A stretch of 64,000 nt of DNA from Vicinamibacterales bacterium (GCA_036496585.1 DASXLB010000039.1:62001-126000), one strand, 5' to 3'; shown: positions 50,144 through 60,150, numbered from the stretch's first letter. The notes: generated by a model not told the origin, from the sequence alone. Made by a program: numbers and translations.

Positions 50144-52597
50144 ATGGGTATCGTGACCGACCTCCGTTTCGCCTTTCGATCGCTCCTGCGTGCCAGGGGG
50201 CTCTCCCTGACGGTCGTCGTGACCCTGGCGCTCGGGATCGGCGCCAACGCCGCCATCTTCAGCGTCGTCCGCGGCGTGCTCCTGCGCCCGCTGGCCAACC
50301 GCGACGAGGACCGTCTCATCTATATTCGCCAGAGCGCCCGCGGCGCCGGCGTCGAGAACGCCAATTTCTCGGTGCCCGAGATCCGCGACTTCAAGACGCG
50401 GGCGACGACGATCAGCGCGTTCGGCGACTTCTCGACGATTTCGTTCACCATGGTCGGCCTCGGCGAACCTCGGGTCGTTCGCGCCGGCGTCGTCGGCGGC
50501 TCCTACTTCGACGTGATGGGTCTGCGAGCCGTCCGAGGTCGGCTGCTCGACGCCACCGACGACGGTCCGAAGGCGGCCGGCGCGGCCGTGCTCACCTACC
50601 GCTTCTGGACGACGACGCTCGGCAGCGATCCGACGGTGATCGGCAAGACCATCAGGCTCGGCGACCGCTCGGCGACGATCGTCGGCGTGCTCGAGCCGTC
50701 CGTTCCCTATCCGTCGGAGACGGAGATCATCGCCAACGTCGTCACCAGTCCGCACCATCTGTCGGCGACGATGGTCGAAGGGCGCGTCCACCGCATGACG
50801 GAGCTCTTCGGACGACTGGCGCCGAACACGACGCTCGGCCAGGCGGCCGCCGAGCTGCGGGCCATCCACGCCGGCATGATGCGCGATCACCCCGAGTCGT
50901 ACGACAAGAAGGGGGATACGCAGCTCACCGTCGTCCAGCTGCGCGATCAGATCACGTCGCAGGCGCGGACGGTGCTGCTCGTGCTGCTCGCCGCGTCGGG
51001 CCTGGTCTTCATCATCGCCTGCTCGAACGTCGCGAACCTGATTCTGGCGCGTTCGGTGCGGCGCCAGGGGGAACTGGCGGTGCGCGCCGCGCTCGGCGCG
51101 GGTCGCTGGGCGCTGCGGCGCACGCTGCTCGCCGAAAGCCTCCTCCTGTGCGGCGCTGGAGCCGTGCTCGGCGTGCTGCTGGCGCGTCCGATGGTCTCGG
51201 TCCTGGCGCGCTACGCTGCCCGCTTCTCGGTACGGGCGCTCGACCTGACCGTCGACGCGAGTCTGCTGTGGGTGGGCGCCGGGCTCGCGGTCGCCGCGGC
51301 GGTGCTGCTGGCGTTCGTGCCGCGGCTGCCGGAATCGGACTCGGCGAACGGCTTTTCGCTCGCCGCCGGCGGCACGCGCGTCACGTCGGGCGCGAACCGG
51401 CGCCTGCGGGCGTTCGCCGTGACCCAGATCGCGGCGTCGTTCGTGCTGCTGGCGGGAGCCGGCATGCTGCTCACGACGCTGATGCGCCTCGAGCGGACGC
51501 CGACGGGATTCGGCGACATGCACCAGGTGCTGGCGCTGAACGTGCCGGTCGTGTCGTACGAACGGTCGCCGAAGGACGTCGCGCGCCTCTACAAAGACGC
51601 GCTGCGCCGCATCGGCGAGCTGCCTGGCGTCGAGCGGGTCGCCGTCGGAACGATCGTGCCGTGGCGCGACGCCGGCGCGTTCGGTCCCGGGTTCCAGTTC
51701 TCGGTGCAGGGCTATGCCAAGGAGAATGGCGAGGAGGATCCACGCGCGCGGTTCCGCACCGTGTCGCCGGGATTCTTCGCGTCGCTCGGCGTGCCGATCA
51801 TCGCCGGCCGTGATTTCTCCGACGCCGATCGCGCCGACAGCGAGCACGTCGTCATCGTCAGCCAGAGCGTGGCGCAGCGGATGTTCCCGAATCAGGACGC
51901 GCTGAACCGCTATTTCGTGTGGACGGATCCGGTGATGAAATTCATCCCGATCAGCACCGAGCCCCGGCGCATCATCGGCATCGCCGGCGACATCGACGAC
52001 GAGAACGTCGTGCCGGGGCCGGCGATGAGCGTCTACCATCCCTTCGAGCAGGAGATCGGCGGCGGCCGCCTCTTCGTGCACGCGCGCACGGACCCCTACG
52101 CGCTGGTGCCGCCGATCACGCGCATCATCCGCGACCTGTCCGCCGATCAGCCGGTGGAGCGCGCCGCGACGCTCGACGACGTCCGCGCTGAAGTGCTGGC
52201 GCCGGACCGGCTGAACGCGCTGGTGTTCGGCGGGTTCGCCGGCGTGGCGCTGGTGATCGCGATCGTCGGCGTGGCGGGGGTGCTGGCGTTCTCGGTGTCG
52301 GCGCGGACGCGCGAGTTTGGCGTCCGCCTGGCGATCGGGTCGACGCCGCGCGAGTTGCTCGGCCGTGTGCTCGGCGAAGGCGCAGTGATCGCGGCCATCG
52401 GCATCGCCGCCGGCGCCGCCGGCGGCTATCTGCTGGCGATGGTCGTCCGCGCGTCGGTGCAGGAGATGCATTTGCCCGGCGCCGCGGCCATCGGCGGCGC
52501 CGCAGGCCTGCTGGTCGCGGCAGCCGTCCTCGCCTCGCTGATGCCCGCCGCCCGCGCGTCGCGTATCGACGTCGTCCAGGCTCTGCGCGCCGATTGA
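50144..52597 (+). CDS. ADOP-like duplicated MacB/FtsX permease without cytosolic N-terminal domain
   Basis: 817 aa from ATG 50144 (AAGAGG upstream). TM1 about 20-42 (LSLTVVVTLALGIGANAAIFS), MacB core about 45-260, three TM helices about 290-420, second core about 460-680, C-terminal FtsX block about 700-810, ending RASRIDVVQALRAD. Differs from the 1368 protein in lacking the first 70 residues, and has no PadR neighbour; instead it is divergent from the ECF42 gene. Substrate unknown. Confidence 0.9.
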   Translation: MGIVTDLRFAFRSLLRARGLSLTVVVTLALGIGANAAIFSVVRGVLLRPLANRDEDRLIYIRQSARGAGVENANFSVPEIRDFKTRATTISAFGDFSTISFTMVGLGEPRVVRAGVVGGSYFDVMGLRAVRGRLLDATDDGPKAAGAAVLTYRFWTTTLGSDPTVIGKTIRLGDRSATIVGVLEPSVPYPSETEIIANVVTSPHHLSATMVEGRVHRMTELFGRLAPNTTLGQAAAELRAIHAGMMRDHPESYDKKGDTQLTVVQLRDQITSQARTVLLVLLAASGLVFIIACSNVANLILARSVRRQGELAVRAALGAGRWALRRTLLAESLLLCGAGAVLGVLLARPMVSVLARYAARFSVRALDLTVDASLLWVGAGLAVAAAVLLAFVPRLPESDSANGFSLAAGGTRVTSGANRRLRAFAVTQIAASFVLLAGAGMLLTTLMRLERTPTGFGDMHQVLALNVPVVSYERSPKDVARLYKDALRRIGELPGVERVAVGTIVPWRDAGAFGPGFQFSVQGYAKENGEEDPRARFRTVSPGFFASLGVPIIAGRDFSDADRADSEHVVIVSQSVAQRMFPNQDALNRYFVWTDPVMKFIPISTEPRRIIGIAGDIDDENVVPGPAMSVYHPFEQEIGGGRLFVHARTDPYALVPPITRIIRDLSADQPVERAATLDDVRAEVLAPDRLNALVFGGFAGVALVIAIVGVAGVLAFSVSARTREFGVRLAIGSTPRELLGRVLGEGAVIAAIGIAAGAAGGYLLAMVVRASVQEMHLPGAAAIGGAAGLLVAAAVLASLMPAARASRIDVVQALRAD

Positions 52598-52598
52598 G

Positions 52599-53147
52599 GT
52601 GACCCCCAGCGTCTTTACCGTCGGACACTCGACGCGGTCCATTGATGCGTTCGCCGCCATCCTGCGGCAGGCCGGCGTGACCCGCATCGCCGACGTGCGT
52701 GCGTTTCCGGCGTCGAAGCGGCATCCGCAGTTCAACAGCAGCGCGCTGGCCGCCGCGCTCGAAGACGCCGGGATCGACTACCACCAGCTGCCGGCGCTCG
52801 GTGGGCGGCGCACCGCGAAGAAGAGCGGCGCGTCGCGCAACGGGCTGTGGAAGGTCGAGGCGTTCCGCAACTACGCCGACTACGCGGAGACGCCGGCGTT
52901 CGCCGAGGCGCTCGACGCGCTCGAAGCGTTGGCGCGCGAGCGGCCGACGGCGTTCATGTGCGCGGAAGCCGTCTGGTGGCAGTGCCACCGGCGGTTGATC
53001 GCGGACTACATGCTGGCGCGCGGCTGGATGGTGATCCATCTGCTCGCGCCGGGCAAGCGGCAGGACGCCATCCTGACTCCCGGCGCGGTTGTCGAGCGCG
53101 ACGGTACGATCGCGTACCCGCCGTCGCAGCCAGGGCTGCTTCCCTGA
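52599..53147 (+). CDS. DUF488 family protein
   Basis: 182 aa, GTG start one base after the ADOP stop. VFTVGHSTRSIDAFAAIL, IADVRAFPASKRHPQFN and CAEAVWWQCHRRLIADYM are diagnostic, including the conserved Cys-x-x-x-x-x-x-C-H-R. Function unknown; a thiol or nucleic-acid chemistry has been suggested for the family by fold. Probably cotranscribed with the permease. Confidence 0.9.
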   Translation: MTPSVFTVGHSTRSIDAFAAILRQAGVTRIADVRAFPASKRHPQFNSSALAAALEDAGIDYHQLPALGGRRTAKKSGASRNGLWKVEAFRNYADYAETPAFAEALDALEALARERPTAFMCAEAVWWQCHRRLIADYMLARGWMVIHLLAPGKRQDAILTPGAVVERDGTIAYPPSQPGLLP

Positions 53148-53274
53148 GGCGTGCGATCGCCGTCGATCTGTCGTCGTATTCCAACGAGCTGGCGATGATC
53201 CACACCGTGCTCCGGCGGTTGAACGAGGCCGGGGAAATCGGGATCATCCCGAAGAGCGCCGAGCGTGGGCGCGT

Positions 53275-54162
53275 CTATCCGTGGTTCTCGGTGGTCAGCT
53301 TTCGAAGTTTCTCGATCGCCGGCCGCAGCGATCGACGGCGCCGCCGCATGTCGGCCCACACATCGCCGATGCGCTCGACCCGGGCGGGCACGTTGCCCAG
53401 GGTGAATGATTGCGGGCCGACTTCGCCGGAGATCGCCTCCTCCCACGTGCAGGGGGCCGAGACCGGCGCGCCGTTCTTCGGCCGCACCGCGTAGGCGGCG
53501 GCGAAGGTGGCGCTGTAGTCGTTGCGCCCCGTGTCGACGAGGATCCGTCCGGCGCGATCGTCCTTGTAGAACTCGAGCGTCAGCTCCCTGGGATGCCGCG
53601 ACACCAGCAGTCGGCCGACCGCGTGGGCGAAGCCCGCCGCTTTGCCCTTGTCGGTCTTGGCGTCGAGCGGCACGCAGATGTGGAAGCCTTTCGAGCCGGT
53701 CGTCTTGATCCAGCTGGGGAGCCCGAGCTCCTCGAGCAGATCGCGGAGGCCGACGGCGGCGGCGCGCAGCAGGTCCGGCTTGCGGTCGTCCGGCGGATCG
53801 AGATCGAAGACGAGGATGTCGGCGTGATCGAGATCCGGCACCCGCGACGTCCAGACGTGCGGGGTGATCGTATTCTGGTTGACCACCCACATGAGCGAGC
53901 GCACGTCGGTGACGAGCGCGTGGTGGACGACGCCGCCTTTCTTCGGGACCTCGACGCGTTCGAGCCAGGCGGGAAAGCCCTTCGAGACGTCCTTCTGCCA
54001 GAAGCCCTTCTTGTCGATGCCGGCCGGGTAGCGTTCCAGCGTCACCGGCCTGTTCCTGATGTGCGGCAGGAGCACCGGCGCGATCGCCTCGTAATAGGCC
54101 GCGACCTCTCCCTTGGTGATGCCGTCCTCGGGGAAGAGCACTTTCTCGGGATGCGTGATCAC
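53275..54162 (-). CDS. LigD-type polymerase/primase (NHEJ Prim-Pol)
   Basis: 295 aa from GTG 54162. HPEKVLFPEDGITKGEVAAYYE, RPVTLERYPAGIDKKGFWQKD, then DLDHADILVFDLDPPDD with the catalytic DxD, and TTGSKGFHI are the LigD polymerase-domain motifs. It fills gaps with ribonucleotides at double-strand breaks. Here it is a separate gene, overlapping the ligase gene by 4 nt (GTGA) rather than fused. No ku gene is in the window. Confidence 0.92.
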   Translation of the reverse strand: MITHPEKVLFPEDGITKGEVAAYYEAIAPVLLPHIRNRPVTLERYPAGIDKKGFWQKDVSKGFPAWLERVEVPKKGGVVHHALVTDVRSLMWVVNQNTITPHVWTSRVPDLDHADILVFDLDPPDDRKPDLLRAAAVGLRDLLEELGLPSWIKTTGSKGFHICVPLDAKTDKGKAAGFAHAVGRLLVSRHPRELTLEFYKDDRAGRILVDTGRNDYSATFAAAYAVRPKNGAPVSAPCTWEEAISGEVGPQSFTLGNVPARVERIGDVWADMRRRRRSLRPAIEKLRKLTTENHG

Positions 54163-54983
54163 GTGAGCACCTCGAGCAGCCGCGAGTGGCGCAGCTTGCG
54201 ATGCACGGTCCATTCGATGAACGCTACCTTGACGCGGATCTCGGGCCGCACCCAGTGGGTGCGAAGCCGCGGCAGTCCCTTCGCTTTGGTGAACGGCGTC
54301 TTGGGAATCTCGAGCGCCTCGAAACGCCGGCGCAGATCGAGCAGCAGCGTCGTGTCGAAGCCGGTGCCGACTTTGCCGGCGAAGACGAAGTCGTCGGATT
54401 CGAACAGTCCGACCAGTAGCGCTCCGAGGCCGACCCGCGCCCCCTGGGGATCGGTGAACCCGCCGACCACCAGCTCGGCAGTCGCCTCGCACTTCATCTT
54501 CAGCCACTGCTTCGAGCGGCGGTGTTCGTAGACCGAATCGCGGCGCTTGGCGATGACCCCTTCCCAGCCTTCGGCGCAGGCGCGTTCCCAGGGCGCCGGG
54601 CCGTCGAGTGAGGCGACGCGGTGGAGCGGCGGTGTCAGCGGCAGCGCGGCGAGGAGCGCCCGGCGCTCGACGAGCGGCAGCGACGTGACGAGCCGGCCGC
54701 CGTGCCAGAGGACGTCGAACACGTGGTAACCGCTCTCGCGATCCCAGGTGATCTCGCCGTCGAGGATCAGATCGTCAACCGGCAGGGCGGCGATATTGGC
54801 GGCGAGCGCCGGGATGTTCTGCGGCAGACGGTTGCGCGAATAGAGCCGTACGTCCTCCCCGTGCTTGAAAGCGAGCAGCCGGATGCCGTCGTACTTGCGC
54901 TCGAACAGCCACTCCGGCCCGGCGAAGCGCTGCTCGGTGAGCGTCGCCGCCATCGGCGCCAGCCACTCGGGAAAGGGGCTCAT
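54159..54983 (-). CDS. ATP-dependent DNA ligase, LigD ligase-domain type
   Basis: 274 aa from ATG 54983. Adenylation Lys30 in ERKYDGIRLLAF, then ILDGEI, EGVIAKRRDSVYEHRRSKQWLKMK (motif IV-V, in pieces) and the OB fold with VGLFESDDFVFAGKVGTGF. A compact LigD ligase without the 3'-phosphoesterase domain. Seals nicks in end joining. Overlaps the LRR gene end by 4 nt and the polymerase start by 4 nt. Confidence 0.92.
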   Translation of the reverse strand: MSPFPEWLAPMAATLTEQRFAGPEWLFERKYDGIRLLAFKHGEDVRLYSRNRLPQNIPALAANIAALPVDDLILDGEITWDRESGYHVFDVLWHGGRLVTSLPLVERRALLAALPLTPPLHRVASLDGPAPWERACAEGWEGVIAKRRDSVYEHRRSKQWLKMKCEATAELVVGGFTDPQGARVGLGALLVGLFESDDFVFAGKVGTGFDTTLLLDLRRRFEALEIPKTPFTKAKGLPRLRTHWVRPEIRVKVAFIEWTVHRKLRHSRLLEVLT

Positions 54984-56899
54984 CGCGCGGAGTAGCTTAC
55001 GCGAAGGTGTGGCGCCGCATTCGCCACGCCGGCGCGCGTCACGTTGCGGCAGCCCTCGATCGACAGTTCGTGCAGCGTCGGATGCCGCACCAGGGCCTGG
55101 ACGCCGGCGTTGGTCAGCTTTTGGCAGTGATGGAGATGGATCCGCTCCAGCGTGAGCATGCGCGACAGGAGCAGCAGGCTTCGATCGGTGATCTGCGTCG
55201 ACCCTGCGTAGTAGATCTTCAGCCGCAGATTCGCGACGTGTTCCGTCGCGGCGTCGCCGGTGTCGCGACAATACATGCACCACAGCTGCGCGAGGTGCTC
55301 GCAGCGGCCGACGTGACGAAAACCCTCGTCGCCGACATCCATCGGCATCAGCGCGCGCAGTGACGGAAAGCGCGGCAGCATCGTGAGCGCGTCGTCATCG
55401 ACGTTCTTGCAGCTGACGGCGAGACCTGTGAGCGATGGCATCGACGCCATCGCGGTGAAGCCGCGCCCGGTCAGCCCCGGGCATTGCCGTCCCCACAGAT
55501 ACTCCAGGCTCTTCGACGCGCTCAGGCCGGCGAACCCGTCGTCGCCGGCGACCGGCTGCTGCGCCAGCAGCATGCGTAACGCCGGCAGCTGGCCGATCTG
55601 CCGCATCGCTTCGTCGTCACACAAATCGCCGTCGATGGCGAGGAACCCGAGATTGGTCAGCGACGCCAGCCGGCCAAGATCGCGGCTCGTCGTCTCAGAA
55701 GACGTCCAGTGCACGTTCAAGGCGAAGAGCCCGTCGAGGCCCGCGAGCGACTGGAGCCCGGCGGCGGTGAACGGGCCTTTCACGGCGACGTAGGTCGGGC
55801 CGGCATCGAACTCGAGCAGCGAGTACCGCCGTTCGCCGCCGCTCCAATGCTGCAGGCGGGGAATGTCGCGCAGCCGCGCCAGTCCTGCGTCGGTCACGCC
55901 ATCGCCGCAGAAGACGCGCCACACGCCCGGCTTGCCGGCAAGTGCCTCGATCAGGCCGTCGCCAAGCGGAGTGCCGCCGAAATTCCCATCCTCCAGAGCG
56001 TGACAGTCGGCGAGGGTCTGCCTGGCGCCGGCGTCGGTGATCCGCCGCGACCACCAGGCGCCGACCGACCGCAGGCGGGGCAATCCCCGCAGCGCCGCGA
56101 AGCCCGTGTCGGTCATCGCGCTGTGCCAGCCGCCGAGCTCGATCCTTTCGAGATCGCGAAACGCCGCGAGGTGCTTCAGCCCCACGTCGGTGACGCGGTC
56201 GGACCCGTGCAGCTTGAGTATGCGGACGTGCGGCGCAGCGGCCGCGAGGACTGCCATCGCCTCGTCGTCCAGCATGTTCTGCGCTTCGAGCTCGACGATC
56301 CCGCGGTCGCGCATGATGCCGATGATCGTGTCCCAGTCGCGCCGCGACATCGGCTGCTGAATCGACAGGGAGCGCCCCTCGGCGTCGATGCGGTGAAAGG
56401 GAGCTGTCGTGCTGAGTCCGGGCGCGTCGGCGCGGCCGCCGGCGTTGGCGCCGGTGCTGGCCATGATGAGCGCGTCCCAGTCCTCGAATCCGTACAGGCG
56501 GGCGACGAGCAGTCGCGCGTCGCGCGCCTCGAAGCGCGCCAGGCGCTCGGCGGCGGCGGGCAGATCGACGAGCTGTGCGCCGATGAAGTCGCGAATGCGA
56601 TCGACCGAGAGCATGCTGTGAAAGAGATCGTTGAGCCGCGCGACGGCCTCCTCGTCGCGGCGGTGGAACGCCGCGACCATGTCGCGCGCAATCCGCTCGT
56701 GCTGTGCGACCTCGGGTCGCCTGACCGCCTCGACATGCCGTGCCAGCTTTGGCCAGCTCTCGAAGCCGTAGTCGCGCGCCAGCGCGAGCTGCGCGTCGGC
56801 GAGCCTGGCCTCAGGCATCGCGTCGAGCCGTTCCTTGGCCTGTTTGCGGAGCTGCTGCAGCGACGGACGCGGCGGGAGGTCGAGCGGCGTGTCGGACAT
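54980..56899 (-). CDS. Leucine-rich-repeat protein, first gene of the ligase operon
   Basis: 639 aa from ATG 56899 (AGGAGAT). An N-terminal module about 1-165 (PSLQQLRKQAKERLDAMPEA, two copies of a YGFESWPKLARHVEA / YGFEDWDALIM unit) is the acidobacterial ankyrin-type leader; then about 14 LRR units to the end (VTDVGLKHLAAFRDLERIELGG, ITDRSLLLLSRMLTLERIHLHHC, in pieces), of the cysteine-containing/GALA-like type. Likely a protein-binding scaffold. The tight overlap with NHEJ genes is notable but may be chance. Confidence 0.8.
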   Translation of the reverse strand: MSDTPLDLPPRPSLQQLRKQAKERLDAMPEARLADAQLALARDYGFESWPKLARHVEAVRRPEVAQHERIARDMVAAFHRRDEEAVARLNDLFHSMLSVDRIRDFIGAQLVDLPAAAERLARFEARDARLLVARLYGFEDWDALIMASTGANAGGRADAPGLSTTAPFHRIDAEGRSLSIQQPMSRRDWDTIIGIMRDRGIVELEAQNMLDDEAMAVLAAAAPHVRILKLHGSDRVTDVGLKHLAAFRDLERIELGGWHSAMTDTGFAALRGLPRLRSVGAWWSRRITDAGARQTLADCHALEDGNFGGTPLGDGLIEALAGKPGVWRVFCGDGVTDAGLARLRDIPRLQHWSGGERRYSLLEFDAGPTYVAVKGPFTAAGLQSLAGLDGLFALNVHWTSSETTSRDLGRLASLTNLGFLAIDGDLCDDEAMRQIGQLPALRMLLAQQPVAGDDGFAGLSASKSLEYLWGRQCPGLTGRGFTAMASMPSLTGLAVSCKNVDDDALTMLPRFPSLRALMPMDVGDEGFRHVGRCEHLAQLWCMYCRDTGDAATEHVANLRLKIYYAGSTQITDRSLLLLSRMLTLERIHLHHCQKLTNAGVQALVRHPTLHELSIEGCRNVTRAGVANAAPHLRVSYSAR

Positions 56900-57180
56900 G
56901 GGATCTCCTTTCGAGAGCGCCCGCGTCCGCACGTCAGGCTGAAAGAAGATCGAGATCAGTGGTGCGGCGAACGGCTCAGGTGGGCTCGGCCCTTTCCGCG
57001 GACAGGCTGCGTCCTGAAACGCTGGTCGAATCTATCGTTTCTCGATCCACTTCGCAACCACGGTCGTCGGCGTCTGTCTGCGCGTCACGGTTGTCATGTT
57101 TCTCAGGGCCGGTCTGGACGGCGCCGTCGTTCCTAGAGAACCTGCCGCGAATCCTAAAAACTTCCTAAAATGTCCCCGGC

Positions 57181-57951
57181 ATGCAGATGGGACCATCACT
57201 GGAGGGACGCGCCGCGCTCGTCACCGGCGGGGCGACGGGCATCGGACGGACGATTGGGCAATGCCTGGCGCGTGAGGGGTGCCGTGTCGCGGTCAACTAC
57301 ATCGGCGGCCGCGAACAGGCCGACGAGGCCGTGCGCGAGCTGCGCGAGCTCGGGGTCGCCGCGATGGCGCTCGAAGCCGATGTGCGCAGCGCGATCGAGG
57401 TCCGGGCGATGTTCGCCGCCGCGGTCGACGCGTTCGGTCGGCTCGACGTGCTCGTCAACAACGCCGCGGTGCAGACCGACGGGGCGTTCCTCGACGTGAC
57501 GGAATCCGACTGGGACCGCGTGATCGACACGAACCTGAAAGGCACCTTTCTCTGCACGCAGGCCGCCGCGCGTCACATGACCAAGTCCGGCGGGTCGATC
57601 GTCAACATCGGGTCGGGATGCAACTACGTCCCCTTTCCGACGCTCGTCGCCTACACGGCGAGTAAAGGCGGCGTCGAGATGCTGACGAAGGTCGCGGCGC
57701 TGTCACTCGCGCCGCAGCAGATTCGCGTCAACTGCGTTGCCCCCGGTGCGATCCTCGTCGAGCGCACCAGCCGCGAGCTATCGGACTACGCCGGGCAGTT
57801 CGCGCGGATTACGCCGATGGGCCGGGTCGGCCTGCCGGAAGATGTCGCCGCAGCGGTGGTGTTCCTGGCCACCGATGCCGCCCGCTTCATCACCGGGCAG
57901 ACGATCAGCGTCGACGGTGGCCTGTTCATGCAGCCGCCGCGGCTCACGTGA
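57181..57951 (+). CDS. SDR family oxidoreductase
   Basis: 256 aa. TGGATGIG NAD(P)-binding loop (15-22), NNAA (93-96), Ser145, Tyr158-x-x-x-Lys162 (YTASK) and a typical C-terminus with ITGQTISVDGG. Classical SDR, glucose-1-dehydrogenase/3-oxoacyl-reductase-like. Opens a five-gene region with epimerases and a sugar-type MFS; probably oxidises a sugar or polyol. Convergent overlap of 8 nt with the next gene. Confidence 0.9.
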   Translation: MQMGPSLEGRAALVTGGATGIGRTIGQCLAREGCRVAVNYIGGREQADEAVRELRELGVAAMALEADVRSAIEVRAMFAAAVDAFGRLDVLVNNAAVQTDGAFLDVTESDWDRVIDTNLKGTFLCTQAAARHMTKSGGSIVNIGSGCNYVPFPTLVAYTASKGGVEMLTKVAALSLAPQQIRVNCVAPGAILVERTSRELSDYAGQFARITPMGRVGLPEDVAAAVVFLATDAARFITGQTISVDGGLFMQPPRLT

Positions 57952-58915
57952 GCCCCTCTTGGTCCAGGAAGCGCTTCGTCCAGTGCAGGCTCGTCTCCAC
58001 GTCCTCGCGCTCGCGCGCGACGGGGTCCTCCGCCCCCTCAACCACGTACGGCCTGCCGCCGTCGGCCAGCGCTTCGAATCGATCGAATTCCCACGCCGGC
58101 ATGGCGCGATAGGCGTCCCAGAAGCCGGCCTCGCGATGGCGGTGCACGGTCGGCGCCGGGATGACGATGATCTCGAGCGAGAGCGCGCGGCCAGGGCAGC
58201 GTTCGACGAACGCGCGAATCCAGCCCGCGATGTCGATGTTGCCTTCGCCCATCCGCGTCCAGGCGACAGCGGTCCCGTCGCGCACGCGCCATACGCGGCT
58301 GTCGCGCACGTGGCTGGTGAGCACGTAGGGCGCCAGCGTTTCGAGCGTCAGGTGCGGATCCTCGATCGCCCAGAGCGGGTTGCCGGCGTCGACGCAGACG
58401 CCGACGAAGTCGGGACCCGCCTGCTCGACGAGCGCCTTCAGCTCGCGGGCCTGCAGATCACCGGCGTGGTTCTCGATCGCCAGCTTCAGGCCGGCGTCGA
58501 CCACTCTCGAGCGCACCGATCGCAGCACGCCGATTGCGTCGTCGATCCGCTTCTCGATGCCGCCGGGCAGCCGGCGATCCTCCATCCGCCCGACCACGCA
58601 GCGCACGAACGGCGAGCCGAGCATTTGTGCGGCGGGCAGCATCGCGGCGATCTGTTCCGCGGCGGCCCCCTTCGACGCGTCGAAGATGCCGGCGCTCGGG
58701 CAGATCGACAGCATGCCCAGCTCGAGCTCGATGCCGAGCGCGTCGGCGTGCGCCCGGACGCGCCGTATATGATCGGGCGCGAGGCCGCCGAGCAGCCTGA
58801 TCTCGCTGTAGTGCGCGACGCCGGCGCCGAAACGGGCGGCGAAGTCGAGCTGCTCGAAGGGACTCCATCCCTGCGAACGCAGGCTGAACATGTCGAGGCC
58901 CAGGCGCATCGCCAC
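57944..58915 (-). CDS. Sugar phosphate isomerase/epimerase-type TIM-barrel protein
   Basis: 323 aa. RLGLDMFSLRSQGWSPFEQLDFAARFG opening, LAIENHAGDLQARELK, GVCVDAGNPLWAIED and TSHVRDSRVW are the AP-endonuclease-2/xylose-isomerase-like motifs with metal-binding E, D, H residues. Likely an isomerase or epimerase of a keto sugar or inositol derivative. Its start is 5 nt from the divergent MFS gene. Confidence 0.88.
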   Translation of the reverse strand: MAMRLGLDMFSLRSQGWSPFEQLDFAARFGAGVAHYSEIRLLGGLAPDHIRRVRAHADALGIELELGMLSICPSAGIFDASKGAAAEQIAAMLPAAQMLGSPFVRCVVGRMEDRRLPGGIEKRIDDAIGVLRSVRSRVVDAGLKLAIENHAGDLQARELKALVEQAGPDFVGVCVDAGNPLWAIEDPHLTLETLAPYVLTSHVRDSRVWRVRDGTAVAWTRMGEGNIDIAGWIRAFVERCPGRALSLEIIVIPAPTVHRHREAGFWDAYRAMPAWEFDRFEALADGGRPYVVEGAEDPVAREREDVETSLHWTKRFLDQEGLT

Positions 58916-58920
58916 ATTCT

Positions 58921-60141
58921 ATGAACAAACGGGCGCTTTTCACCGTCAGCGCGGTCTCGCTCGTCACCACCTCGATGTCGTTCGCCCTGCGCGGCGACGT
59001 CGCCAACGCGATGAGCGGCGCCTTTCACATCACCAACGAACAGCTCGGGTTCGTCTTCAGCCCGGCGTTCTGGGCGTTCGCGGTCGGCGCCGTGGCCAGC
59101 GGCGCGGTGATCGACGTGCTCGGCATGAAGCGCCTGCACGTGCTGTCGGGCGCCGGCTACATCGTCGCGGTGCTGCTGGTGCTCGTCGCGCCGCGTCCGA
59201 CCGGGCCGGTGGCGTCGATCTTCGACAACGCCGGCACGATTCTGCTCTACGTCGCGTTCCTCGTCATGGGACTCTCGCAGGGGCTCGTCGAAGGCGTCAT
59301 CAACCCGCTCACGGTGACGGTCTACCCCGAAGAGAAAACGCGGCGCCTGATCATGCTGCATGCCTGGTGGCCGGGCGGCCAGATCATCGGCGGGCTGGCG
59401 GCCGTCGTCATGACGAAGCTGCTGCACGCGAGCTGGCAGCTCGAGCTCTCGTTGATCATGGTGCCGGCGGCGCTCTATCTGGTGATGGCGCTGACCCAGC
59501 GCTACCCGGCGACCGAGCGCGTGCAGTCGAAGGTCACGACGGGTGAGATGTGGCGCGAAGCGCTGCGGCCGCTGTTCCTGCTGTTCTGCATCTGCAACGG
59601 CCTCGGCTCGGCGGCCGAGCTCGGCCCCGATCAGTGGTTCCCGAAAGTGATGGGCGATCTCATCCCGCAGCTGCAGGGGGTGTTGTTTCTCGTCTACACC
59701 GCAGGCCTGATGTTCCTGCTGCGCACGTTCGGCGGCGACTGGTCGCAGCGCAACCCCATCGTCACGACCATCTTCTGCGCGGTCGGCACCTGCATCGGCC
59801 TCTATTGGCTGGGGAGCCTGCACCCGGGGGACGGGGCGATCGTCGCTTTCACCGCCGCCACCGTGTTCGGCGTCGGCAAGACCTTCTTCGTGCCGACGAT
59901 GCTGGGGCTCGCCTCGGAGCAGCTGCCGAAGGGCGGCGCGCTGCTGATGTCAGTCATGGGCGGCTTCGGCATGCTCGCCACCGCCGTCGCGCTGCCGCTG
60001 ATGGGGGCGCGCATCGACAAGCTCGGTGCCGGCGCGGCGCTGCAGATGATGGCGCTGGCGCCGGCGATGCTCGGCGTCATCTTCGTGGGGCTGTGGATTC
60101 ACTACCGCTCGCGCGGCGGCTACAAGGCCGTGCGCATCTAG
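58921..60141 (+). CDS. MFS transporter
   Basis: 406 aa, about 12 TM helices. SFALRGDVANAMSGAFHITNEQLG, WAFAVGAVASGAVIDVLGMKRLHVLS (motif A-like loop) and PEEKTRRLIMLHAWWPGGQIIGG suit sugar or organic-acid uptake. Lies among sugar-type isomerases, so it likely imports the substrate of that pathway. Divergent from the epimerase gene with 5 nt between starts. Confidence 0.88.
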   Translation: MNKRALFTVSAVSLVTTSMSFALRGDVANAMSGAFHITNEQLGFVFSPAFWAFAVGAVASGAVIDVLGMKRLHVLSGAGYIVAVLLVLVAPRPTGPVASIFDNAGTILLYVAFLVMGLSQGLVEGVINPLTVTVYPEEKTRRLIMLHAWWPGGQIIGGLAAVVMTKLLHASWQLELSLIMVPAALYLVMALTQRYPATERVQSKVTTGEMWREALRPLFLLFCICNGLGSAAELGPDQWFPKVMGDLIPQLQGVLFLVYTAGLMFLLRTFGGDWSQRNPIVTTIFCAVGTCIGLYWLGSLHPGDGAIVAFTAATVFGVGKTFFVPTMLGLASEQLPKGGALLMSVMGGFGMLATAVALPLMGARIDKLGAGAALQMMALAPAMLGVIFVGLWIHYRSRGGYKAVRI

Positions 60142-60150
60142 TCTCATCCA

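Noticed and set aside
53148-53274. Possible small plus-strand gene (IHTVLRRLNEAGEIGII, RGRVYPWFSVVS)
   Set aside because: Looks coding-like, but has no good start or family and runs into the opposite-strand LigD polymerase gene; kept only as a possible remnant.
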